From assembly GCA_024682415.1 (NCBI GenBank), contig JAIKZG010000004.1:1-64000 (forward strand): DNA of 64,000 nt. Reading direction: 5' to 3'. Within the stretch, counting starts at the first letter, position 1; each line of letters begins with the position of its first letter. This DNA is from Prevotella sp. Its GTDB lineage: Bacteria; Bacteroidota; Bacteroidia; Bacteroidales; Bacteroidaceae. Below, in pieces: positions 53,965 to 61,661 of the stretch. The notes below the pieces were generated by a model. The model saw nothing but the letters and a program-made list of their open reading frames with translations, searched no databases and had not been told where the DNA came from. The translations under genes and the position numbers were made by a program.

Positions 53965-54144
53965 TTACAGTTCAGCGTCGCCGCCGTGAAGAGCTGTCTG
54001 CAAATCATTCCAATTCTGAAATCCTGCGAGAAGCGCCAGATGGTCGAGAGTCTTAGGCGACCATTTTGCAGGCGATTCTATCTTAATCCTTTTACCAAGC
54101 TTAGTTTCAATTTCGTGAAGAATAAGACTCAAATCATGTTTCAT
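53965..54144 (-). CDS. Small uncharacterised protein (59 residues)
   Basis: An ATG at 54144 opens a 59-codon frame that ends with TAA at 53965. It starts 2 bases after the stop of the FMN-binding gene and ends before the terminator at 53905, so it is very likely translated with that operon. The protein begins MKHDLSLILHEIETKLGKRI, includes SPKTLDHLALLAGFQNW and ends with HGGDAEL. It is soluble, mixed charge and probably helical, with no signal peptide, Cys or His-rich motif. I do not recognise the family. Confidence 0.75.
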   Translation of the reverse strand: MKHDLSLILHEIETKLGKRIKIESPAKWSPKTLDHLALLAGFQNWNDLQTALHGGDAEL

Positions 54145-54146
54145 GA

Positions 54147-54542
54147 TTACTTGTTATCGAGATAATACTTTACTCCACGTTTTACGTTTTCCTTCAACGC
54201 CTTGCTTGTGAAAGTAGCACCAGTAACGCCATCTACATCACCCTTAGCTGCCTTAGCCACTTTCATGCCTGTCCATTTGGCAAACAAGCCTTTCTTCGCG
54301 CGAGCGAAATACTGTGGTGTCTCTCTGTTGTTAAGAGCCTCGATATGGTCGATCTTGTTCTTCTTGATGTAAATCTTCAGAGGGGTGTTGCCCTTGAAGC
54401 CTCTCACATCCTTGGCAAGTGTAGTAGTGTTGACGACATACATGCCATCTTCTTTTGTCATCACGCTCTGGCGGTTCATCATGCTGGTCATTGTCGTTGC
54501 CATGATGCCACAGAGAATCAAATTGAAAACAATCTTTTTCAT
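54147..54542 (-). CDS. Exported FMN-binding domain protein
   Basis: This 131-residue protein has an N-terminal signal or anchor (VFNLILCGIMATTMTS) and one FMN-binding domain of the RnfG/NqrC type. The motif VDGVTGATFTS at about 104-114 fits the site where ApbE attaches FMN through a phosphoester to Thr. Single-domain proteins of this type shuttle electrons outside the cytoplasm. It follows a receptor, a DUF4876-like lipoprotein and a beta-barrel gene, with a gap of 110 bases holding small inverted repeats. ApbE is not in this window. Confidence 0.85.
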   Translation of the reverse strand: MKKIVFNLILCGIMATTMTSMMNRQSVMTKEDGMYVVNTTTLAKDVRGFKGNTPLKIYIKKNKIDHIEALNNRETPQYFARAKKGLFAKWTGMKVAKAAKGDVDGVTGATFTSKALKENVKRGVKYYLDNK

Positions 54543-54579
54543 TTTTATTATTTAGTTTTTGTTGAGTTATTCTTTGTTG

Positions 54580-54641
54580 TAGGATTCATAGGATTCCTAA
54601 GAGTCCTATTTTAAGAATCCTATGTCAAGAGTCCTGGGAAT
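54580..54641. repeat. Short inverted and direct repeats before the FMN-binding gene
   Basis: ATAGGATTC (54588-54596) is perfectly inverted as GAATCCTAT (54615-54623). AGGATTC and AGAGTCCT words are each repeated nearby. The gap could form an RNA structure inside the operon. Confidence 0.5.
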
Positions 54642-54652
54642 TCTAAGCCTCA

Positions 54653-56212
54653 TCAGTTAAATAATCCAAAGGTCAGCCCGATGGTATTGAAGTGCTCATG
54701 GGTGTTGCTGCGCAGATAGTCGCCAGAGAGCTTCACATACCAGTTGGCCTTATATCCATAGATGTCGAGCGAGAACTGATAAGTAACAGACAGTCCGCCG
54801 TCTACATAGTTAGCGCCGAGATAGCGCATATCAGGAATAAGCACATTCTGCGCGTAGGCAGTAGTGCTGTCGTAGAGATTGAGAGTGTTGTCGGTGTTGA
54901 ATTTATATTTCAGTCGTCCGTCTACCCACAGACGGTTTCTCAAAAGAGCGACACCACCCTCAGCGCCTATTTTCATGTCGATGTATTTCAGCTCGGAAGT
55001 GTTGAGCACATATTTGTTTCTCACGTTGCCAAGTTGATAACCTAAGCCGACGTAAGAGTTTACGCCGTTGTCACCAACAAAAGACAGGCGAGAATTGAAA
55101 TCCATGTCGAACACATTCACGCGATAACGCTTTTTATATGTCATAAGCGTTTTATAAGTTGTAGAGGTGAAGCCTTGAGCATCGATAGTAGTAACTTTCT
55201 CCTGACGGTACTCGTCGGAATAAGCCTGCTCGTATTGTGCCTTGAAATTCACAGAAAGCAACTTACCTGTGCCGATGCGGAATCTGTTCTGAGTGTTCAG
55301 CCCATACTTATAGCTGAAATATTTGCCAACTTCCGCCTTAGCGTCCCAATACACATTCTCCGCGCCACGGCTAATATATAATGACGTAAGACTATGGGCA
55401 TTGTCGCCACGATAGCCGTAGGAAAGTTCAGCCCCGAACTCATGGTTCACCCACTCACGCTGGGCGTAGAGATAGGAGTTACCACCCTGCACGGTCATGT
55501 TCTCCATTCCGCTGAAATAGTAGTAAGGGATATTTGCATTCGACTGAGCGTTGGCGAAGTTAGGCAGTTTCTCCTTACGACGGTGATACCATCCGGCAAG
55601 ACCTACGGAATTGCTATTGTCAGGAGAATAGGTAACGGAAGGCGTAACCTTATAATCAAGCATATTAATGCGTGAGCGAGGGTCGCGCAGACGGCTGAAA
55701 TCCGCCACCTTGTAATCCAATCGACCACCTAATGAGATGTGACCTAACTTGGTAGTGCTGATAGCTGCCGTGAGGTCGAAGTCCTGCAAATCATATCTGC
55801 CCTTGATGGCGCTACCTGAGAAATAAGGGTTGCTATTGTGGCTGCGAAGCACATCGCTCCATGCCCTACCCTTTGTGCGGCTCATATCAAACTGGAATTT
55901 GCCATATCCATAAAGTCCTTCGCTTATCTTCTGATAACGCTCGGAAAAGAATGTGAGTTTATTTTCCATGTCGCCATCCTGAACGCGAGCATAGTTGCCA
56001 CCCGAATGCGACAAATGGAAACGGCTCACGCCATAATTCGCTATCGTGTCGAGCGAAAGCCCGGCAGCATTGTTGGTGCTGCGCCAAAGTTGCTGTTCCT
56101 CAAGCCACTGATAAGCGTTGCGATTCATCATGTCGCTCTGCGCATAGCCAGCCATAGCTGTAGGCAGCAAGGCTGCGATAAGCAATATTTTTGTCTTTAT
56201 ATCGTTTGCCAT
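54653..56212 (-). CDS. Outer membrane beta-barrel protein (DUF6850-like)
   Basis: This 519-residue protein has a signal peptide (ILLIAALLPTAMAGYAQ). The rest is alternating beta-strand sequence with aromatic girdle residues and a C-terminal NTIGLTFGLFN that ends in an aromatic and Asn, fitting an outer-membrane barrel of about 18 strands. From memory it may belong to DUF6850. No plug is seen, so it is probably not itself TonB-dependent. It starts 5 bases after the DUF4876-like gene and is in the same operon. Confidence 0.75.
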   Translation of the reverse strand: MANDIKTKILLIAALLPTAMAGYAQSDMMNRNAYQWLEEQQLWRSTNNAAGLSLDTIANYGVSRFHLSHSGGNYARVQDGDMENKLTFFSERYQKISEGLYGYGKFQFDMSRTKGRAWSDVLRSHNSNPYFSGSAIKGRYDLQDFDLTAAISTTKLGHISLGGRLDYKVADFSRLRDPRSRINMLDYKVTPSVTYSPDNSNSVGLAGWYHRRKEKLPNFANAQSNANIPYYYFSGMENMTVQGGNSYLYAQREWVNHEFGAELSYGYRGDNAHSLTSLYISRGAENVYWDAKAEVGKYFSYKYGLNTQNRFRIGTGKLLSVNFKAQYEQAYSDEYRQEKVTTIDAQGFTSTTYKTLMTYKKRYRVNVFDMDFNSRLSFVGDNGVNSYVGLGYQLGNVRNKYVLNTSELKYIDMKIGAEGGVALLRNRLWVDGRLKYKFNTDNTLNLYDSTTAYAQNVLIPDMRYLGANYVDGGLSVTYQFSLDIYGYKANWYVKLSGDYLRSNTHEHFNTIGLTFGLFN

Positions 56213-56217
56213 AACTA

Positions 56218-57435
56218 TTAATATTCTCTTAGGTTAATATCTGCGTTGCTGCCAATCTGGAAATCGGCTGTGGAATTATTCGTGTCGAGCAAAATCTTTC
56301 TGCCGTCGGCTGTTGTGCGCGACACCTTGCGATAAATCACCTGACCGTTATATCCGGAAGCCGACTCAATGTTGGTGAAACCAGCGTCGAGAGAAGCAGG
56401 CAAACGCTTTCCCGTGATGTCAATGCCAGTAGCCTTGTATTTCAAAACGTCTACGCCATCGATGACAACGCTCACTGGTATTTGCTTGAAGCGAGTGCCG
56501 CTCACCTTGCCATAAGCATAGACCACAGGCCAAGCGTCTACTTCCTCAGGAGTAGACTTAAAGAGCACGAGCGAGCAAGTGCCACTCTGCACAAGATTCA
56601 TATATGTGAGAGTTGCGGTGTTGAGATAAGCTGGCTCAAGAGCCGGCACGTCAGGATTGTTCTCGTGAGCATTCTTCGTGGCATTATCCTTAGCCTCGAA
56701 ATCAGCACTCAGCAAATTCAGTTCAGAAGCACCGTTCTTAGTATGGTCTATCGCGCTGTTGCAAAGCACGATAGCCTCGCCAGGCGCAACTTTCACAGGT
56801 TTGTCAGCAGGAATACGGAAAATCTGCTTCATATATACCGAGTCTGGTGTGATGTCGATGGTGTAGGCAGGAGTAGAATTGCTCTCCACCAATCCTAAAT
56901 AATAGCCGGCAACATCTATCGTGTCGGCACTCTGATTATAGAGTTCAAGATACTTGCCGTATTGATAGTTCTTGTTGTTATTATCCTTTGAGGCAGCATA
57001 ATAAATCTTGCTGATAACCATTGAGCGCAATATCGAAACATTGGTAACCAACTTAATTTCCGCTCCGTCCATAGTGAGCGTCTGCGCCATAGCCACGCCT
57101 GTAACCACGGCTCCGTCGCTCACCACATCATCCCCCGTGAGCTGTGAATACTGCTCAGAAGTGAGATGCCACGATGTAGAGATGTCATAAACGTCGGGCA
57201 CGAGATTATTAAACTGCGCCACGCCCTGAGCATCGGTCTGCACCGTGAATTTTGCCCCATTGCTGTTGATGAGCGTGATTTCGTGGTTAGCTAAGTCTAC
57301 GCCGTTCACAAACTCCTCTGGCATTGTCAGCTTTATGCAAGCATTGATAGCCTTGGTGCTGTCATCATAGTCTACGCATCCGCAAAGCAACGCGATGATA
57401 GACAGCATTAATGTATATCTTATAGATTTCATCAT
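56218..57435 (-). CDS. DUF4876-like surface lipoprotein
   Basis: This 405-residue protein has a lipobox (ALLCGC, Cys about 20). Residues about 30-125 form a carboxypeptidase-regulatory or Fn3-like beta domain. From about 130, the pattern MVISKIYYAASKDNNNKNYQ and YGKYLELYNQSADTIDVAGY resembles DUF4876, a lamin-tail-like fold. It lies 18 bases after the receptor gene. It is likely a cell-surface cap or ligand-binding partner of that receptor. The family name is recalled, not checked. Confidence 0.8.
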   Translation of the reverse strand: MMKSIRYTLMLSIIALLCGCVDYDDSTKAINACIKLTMPEEFVNGVDLANHEITLINSNGAKFTVQTDAQGVAQFNNLVPDVYDISTSWHLTSEQYSQLTGDDVVSDGAVVTGVAMAQTLTMDGAEIKLVTNVSILRSMVISKIYYAASKDNNNKNYQYGKYLELYNQSADTIDVAGYYLGLVESNSTPAYTIDITPDSVYMKQIFRIPADKPVKVAPGEAIVLCNSAIDHTKNGASELNLLSADFEAKDNATKNAHENNPDVPALEPAYLNTATLTYMNLVQSGTCSLVLFKSTPEEVDAWPVVYAYGKVSGTRFKQIPVSVVIDGVDVLKYKATGIDITGKRLPASLDAGFTNIESASGYNGQVIYRKVSRTTADGRKILLDTNNSTADFQIGSNADINLREY

Positions 57436-57453
57436 TATATCCTTTTATATGAA

Positions 57454-60237
57454 TTAGAGATTAAAGAACAGCTCTGCTCCGAAACTGAACGTACCTGTGT
57501 TGCGCTGAGCAAGCGTGTTTGTGGTAGAGCTTTTCAGATATGGCTCATAGAACAGGCAGTTGTTTACGAAGAATGAAAGACCAGCAAACTTACCAAACTC
57601 TTTTGTAAGTCGCGCTGAGATAAACCATGTGACAGGGGCCTTTGTAGGACGATGAGTAGACTCAGCCTGATTCTGCCCGCTTACGGAATAAAGCTCCGTG
57701 CCATTAGCAGCTGCGTCCTTTGTAGCATAATAAAGACCATCCTCGCCGATGAAGCCGTTAAGCATATCGGCTGTGATTGGGTGATAAGCGAGGTCTTCGC
57801 TAATCCATCCTATCGGCGACTTAGCTGCCAAATGGCTGTAAGATGAATTATACCAGCGCACCTGACCTGAGAACGAAGCAACCATACCGAGTTTCGGCAA
57901 ATGGGTGACTATGCGAACTGTGTTGAGGAAGTTGCGGTAACGACCATCAATATCAAGCCCAGACGGGAACACGAACTTTATAGGAGTGGTGTTGTATTGA
58001 GTATACTTTGTAGTGAGGTCGAGAGGGTTGGCTGTAATCTGATTTGTAGTCCAGCTCTTCGACTCCTGATAAGCACCGCTAATCTCTATCGTGGTATTAA
58101 TAGGCTTGATAGTGCCTATGTTAAGAGTGAACTCCACGCCTCTGTTTACAGATTTGTTGTTGTTGCCCACCAATCCTGATGTATACCACATCGTGCGCTT
58201 TGCCAATGGCGCTGCCGTAGGGTCAAACAATGTCGCGCCACCATCTACAGGAGTAAGACCATTGCCTACACCATAATAGTTCATGCCGTAGGTGAGCCAC
58301 TCGCTGACAGAGCTGAAGCCGTTAGGAGTGCGGTCACGATAAGCGGTGACAGAAAGCATACGATGGCCAGGCAATTTCAAGTCGAAACCAAGCTCAACCT
58401 TTGTGGTCGTGGCGTTCTTCAATCCCTCGGAACGCTTCACGTCGAACACCTCTGTATGATAAATCCATATCTTGCCGGCGTCGTTATTCTGCGGAGTATA
58501 ACTTCCCGACTGCACGTCCATGTATTTCTTATCAGGATAGAGATAATTAAGTCCTGGCGCTTTAGATGTGCGTCCTACGCCTCCACGAATAGTGAAGAAT
58601 TTACCCAAATCGAGGGAAGCATTCATTCGCGGAGAGAAAGCAAAAGTGTGCTCATCTGCCCACGGCTGCATTGACTGGAAGCGCGCGCCGAGCTGCAACT
58701 TGAAAGCGATGTGTTTCTTTATCTGCCAACGGAAGTTATCTTCCATAAAGGCAGAGAACTGATGCATTCCCGGAATATCTGAGAATGCGCGCGGACGGCT
58801 GCTATTGTTTTGCTTATATGGCAGGTTATCATCAAAATTGAAATAACCCTTACCATCATTCCAGTCGTAACGATAATCAACACCTACCTTGAAACGTTGA
58901 AACACCTTGCCAAGATTAAGAAAGAACTGATCGTTTATCTTGGCATATACGCTTCCTGGACGGCTTTCTGTACGTCCCTTGGCGAGATAAGAAGTCTGCG
59001 CGAAAGGCACAGAGTAATAACCAGTCTCGCGAGCAGTGAGAATAGCACCACGAGAAACATAACCGGCAGCTTCATCATTGTCGATGGTGCCATTTACGCC
59101 AATAGTATAGTTGAGGGTGCGCGCAAGCGGCATATTAAGAGATAGGCGGCCGTTGTGGGTGAGCGAGAACTGAGAGTTCACATGTTTCCATGACGAGCCG
59201 TCGCTCTGCACATCAGGGTCTTGTCCGCTCCACTCACGGGCAAGGAAGAAACGCAGTTTAGTGGTGGTGTGCCATTTCTTTGTGAAATCGACACCATAAC
59301 CTGCCGACAATGTATAACGATGATAAGAATTGGTTTTCTTGCGAGGGTCGCCCCATGACTGAGCGTAGTCGCCAGCGAAATTAAACACGCCTTTTCCAAG
59401 ACGCTGTCCCTTCGCAAGAGAATAGTTCATCGTGTTAGGATTGATTTTAGATTTCAGCTGCCACGGAGTTACGCCCACCTTGGAATGAATTACGACAAGA
59501 CCTGACGTTAGGTCGCCATATTCAGCCGAAGGTATACCACGGATAACTTCTACAGACTCAATATCGTCGGCACTCACCTGACGCATGTCGATACCTGTAG
59601 CGGCAGTGGCTGAGAACTGACCGTTAGCCATAGAAGCGTTGCCCGATGTAGGCACGCCGTCGAGCACAAGTCCAGCTCCGAAAGCATTAGTATTATTGTA
59701 AGTGCCTTCCACCTGACGTATCTGCAAAGTGTTGCCCGTACGACTTGTCATATCCTTCTGCGCGATGCTGTTGCCCGGAAGAAGTTGCATGATGTCGCTC
59801 AACGAGTTAGCCTGCAAGTGGTCGATAGCTTGGCGATCAATCATAGTGGTGGTAGACGCGCCAGAAACTTTCTGTCGTGCCGTAACCGTCACCTCATTCA
59901 GGCGGAGAGATGTTTCCGTCATCTTGAATGTCATGTTAAGAGGCTTGTTCACCTTTACGCTTGTATTGATAGACTGATAGCCGACATAAGAGATACTAAG
60001 AGTATAATCGCCTTCCGGCACATTCTTGATCGTGGCTTTGCCATCGGCATCGGTCACAGCGATGATACCGGCAGGATTAATCACGCACGAAGCCATGATA
60101 ATAGGCTCTTTCGTAGCCTTATCAGTAAGATTCACTTGAATATCATAAGACTTGCCATTGCTTTTCTGAGCCACAACATTAGCAACGAAAGCAAACAGCA
60201 CGACTAAAATTAAGACAGGTTTCCTAAATCCAACCAT
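57454..60237 (-). CDS. TonB-dependent receptor of the FMN-protein operon
   Basis: This 927-residue protein has a signal peptide (LVVLFAFVANVVAQ), a CarboxypepD_reg domain (about 30-110), a TonB box region (LNEVTVTARQKV), a plug (QANSLSDIMQLLPGNSI, later DIESVEVIRGIPSAEYG) and a barrel ending TGTFSFGAELFFNL. The plug motif RGIPSAEYGDLTSG is more like metal or siderophore receptors than SusC. It leads an operon with a DUF4876-like lipoprotein, a barrel and an FMN-binding protein. The ligand is unknown. Confidence 0.9.
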   Translation of the reverse strand: MVGFRKPVLILVVLFAFVANVVAQKSNGKSYDIQVNLTDKATKEPIIMASCVINPAGIIAVTDADGKATIKNVPEGDYTLSISYVGYQSINTSVKVNKPLNMTFKMTETSLRLNEVTVTARQKVSGASTTTMIDRQAIDHLQANSLSDIMQLLPGNSIAQKDMTSRTGNTLQIRQVEGTYNNTNAFGAGLVLDGVPTSGNASMANGQFSATAATGIDMRQVSADDIESVEVIRGIPSAEYGDLTSGLVVIHSKVGVTPWQLKSKINPNTMNYSLAKGQRLGKGVFNFAGDYAQSWGDPRKKTNSYHRYTLSAGYGVDFTKKWHTTTKLRFFLAREWSGQDPDVQSDGSSWKHVNSQFSLTHNGRLSLNMPLARTLNYTIGVNGTIDNDEAAGYVSRGAILTARETGYYSVPFAQTSYLAKGRTESRPGSVYAKINDQFFLNLGKVFQRFKVGVDYRYDWNDGKGYFNFDDNLPYKQNNSSRPRAFSDIPGMHQFSAFMEDNFRWQIKKHIAFKLQLGARFQSMQPWADEHTFAFSPRMNASLDLGKFFTIRGGVGRTSKAPGLNYLYPDKKYMDVQSGSYTPQNNDAGKIWIYHTEVFDVKRSEGLKNATTTKVELGFDLKLPGHRMLSVTAYRDRTPNGFSSVSEWLTYGMNYYGVGNGLTPVDGGATLFDPTAAPLAKRTMWYTSGLVGNNNKSVNRGVEFTLNIGTIKPINTTIEISGAYQESKSWTTNQITANPLDLTTKYTQYNTTPIKFVFPSGLDIDGRYRNFLNTVRIVTHLPKLGMVASFSGQVRWYNSSYSHLAAKSPIGWISEDLAYHPITADMLNGFIGEDGLYYATKDAAANGTELYSVSGQNQAESTHRPTKAPVTWFISARLTKEFGKFAGLSFFVNNCLFYEPYLKSSTTNTLAQRNTGTFSFGAELFFNL

Positions 60238-60331
60238 ATAATTAGTTTTAATTTAATATTCCAGTTATTATATAGACAACTCTCACCTATTTGTACAACT
60301 TAACATAAAAAATTGTATACATTATATGTTG

Positions 60332-60363
60332 CAAAGATAAATCAATTATTCTAAAAAAGCAAG
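60332..60363 (-). promoter_or_regulatory. Promoter of the FMN-protein operon
   Basis: The minus strand reads TATCTTTG (60339-60332), with CTTG about 20 bases upstream. The ATG is at 60237. An inverted repeat, ATACC-8-GGTAT, lies just upstream at 60377-60394 and may be an operator. Confidence 0.55.
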
Positions 60364-60451
60364 CATGGAAGTAAATATACCTACTAATTGGTATTAAAAG
60401 GTAATGCGCGCGATACATAATCACGCAATAGCGACACGCCATGAAACAAGA

Positions 60452-60489
60452 AATGCAGACCTTGGGCAATGATTGCCAAGATCTGCATC
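60452..60489 (-). terminator. Hairpin after the AraC-family gene
   Basis: A nearly perfect palindrome, ATGCAGA-CTTGG-CAAT with ATTG-CCAAG-TCTGCAT, lies 40 bases beyond the stop at 60532. The T run is short, so termination may be partial. Confidence 0.6.
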
Positions 60490-60531
60490 TGACATTGGAT
60501 TATGAAATATTTTACTTGTATTCTTTATATA

Positions 60532-61446
60532 TCAGTCCTGCTTCTGCATACGATACTGATTAGGGGTTACGCCCTCATATTTCTTGAAAAAACGAATGAA
60601 ATGCTGAGGATATTGAAATCCCAGTCCTTCAGAAACCTGAGTGACGCTGCGATTTTCTCTGAGCAGCCATTCTTTTGCCATGGCAAGAGTTTTAAGCTGA
60701 ATGTATTCCTTTGCCGTCTTTCCTGTTTCGCGCTTTATGAGGTCGCCAAAGTAATTGGCAGAAAGAAACACCTTGTCGGCAAAGTATTTCACCGACGGAA
60801 TACCATTCTTTTCTGCCTTTCCGCTGTCGAGATAGTCATTTACAAGAGTCTCGAATTTGGAAACGACACCCTTGTTGAGGTCGTTACGCGTATTGAATTG
60901 GCGATCGTAGAATCGCAGGCAATAATCGAGCAACAACTCAATATTGGTGAGAATGAGCGTCTTGGAATGACTGTCAATTTTATTATTAAGCTCAGCCTTG
61001 ATGAGATTGATGATGTTAAGCACGATTATTCGCTCCTCAGGAGAGAGATGCAGTGCTTCATTTGACTCATACAAAAAGAAATTGTATTTCTTGATTTTCT
61101 TCGCAAGCTCAGTGCCACGGATGAACTCAGGATGGAAAATCAGACCTATAGTTCTTGGATGCGCGCCCTTATCAACACTTATGCCTATAGTCTGCCCGGG
61201 CGCGAAAGAAACGATAGTACGGTCGTCGTAATCATATTTCGTTTTGCCGTAATTGATGGTACAGCTCTTTGTTTCCTTTAAATAAACAGCGTAGAAATCA
61301 ACAGTTATCACGAGTTCCTCCTCGGGATGTTTCACGTTTTCATCAAAATTAGCTATTGTAATTAAAGGATTAATTGTGTCAAAACCATACAAGTCGTTAT
61401 ATTGTTTGATACTTTTTATCTGTAAGATCTCATTCATGCTAATCAA
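60532..61446 (-). CDS. AraC family transcriptional regulator
   Basis: This 304-residue protein has an N-terminal cupin-like sensor region (about 1-180) and a C-terminal AraC double helix-turn-helix (about 200-300), with YFADKVFLSANYFGDLIKRE, GKTAKEYIQ and GFQYPQHFIRFFKKYEGVTP. The effector is unknown. The gene is transcribed toward the receptor operon and lies 294 bases upstream of it, so it is a candidate regulator of that operon. A TAGTTTTG box at 61486-61493 on the same strand may be its promoter. Confidence 0.88.
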   Translation of the reverse strand: MISMNEILQIKSIKQYNDLYGFDTINPLITIANFDENVKHPEEELVITVDFYAVYLKETKSCTINYGKTKYDYDDRTIVSFAPGQTIGISVDKGAHPRTIGLIFHPEFIRGTELAKKIKKYNFFLYESNEALHLSPEERIIVLNIINLIKAELNNKIDSHSKTLILTNIELLLDYCLRFYDRQFNTRNDLNKGVVSKFETLVNDYLDSGKAEKNGIPSVKYFADKVFLSANYFGDLIKRETGKTAKEYIQLKTLAMAKEWLLRENRSVTQVSEGLGFQYPQHFIRFFKKYEGVTPNQYRMQKQD

Positions 61447-61485
61447 ATAGTATAAAGTTTTTATTTTTTATTAATTAATACAATG

Positions 61486-61493
61486 CAAAACTA
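61486..61493 (-). promoter_or_regulatory. -7 box of the AraC-family gene
   Basis: The minus strand reads TAGTTTTG, 40 bases upstream of the ATG at 61446. The -33 element is not clear. The inverted repeat at 61517-61541 lies just upstream. Confidence 0.4.
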
Positions 61494-61516
61494 ATCAAAA
61501 AAAAGTAATTGTTGTC

Positions 61517-61591
61517 ATTTCGTTACGTATTTTTACGAAATATCCTTTATTTTGTTCATATTTTAATGATTGGCAAAAGACGAAATTTCGC
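61517..61591. promoter_or_regulatory. Inverted repeats between the AraC gene and the LptF/G gene
   Basis: ATTTCGT (61517-61523) is inverted as ACGAAAT (61535-61541) with an 11-base spacer. The related perfect palindrome CGAAATTTCG lies at 61581-61590. Repetition of one half-site makes operator function plausible. Confidence 0.4.
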
Positions 61592-61643
61592 ATTAAAAAC
61601 AGCATTTTTTGCCTGCCATTCGCAGATTATAATATTTTTATGC

Positions 61644-61651
61644 TAATTTTG
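61644..61651 (+). promoter_or_regulatory. -7 box of the LptF/G gene
   Basis: TAATTTTG, 10 bases before the ATG at 61662, which would give a very short leader. No -33 TTTG at 19 bases. Confidence 0.35.
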
Positions 61652-61661
61652 CAAAACTATT

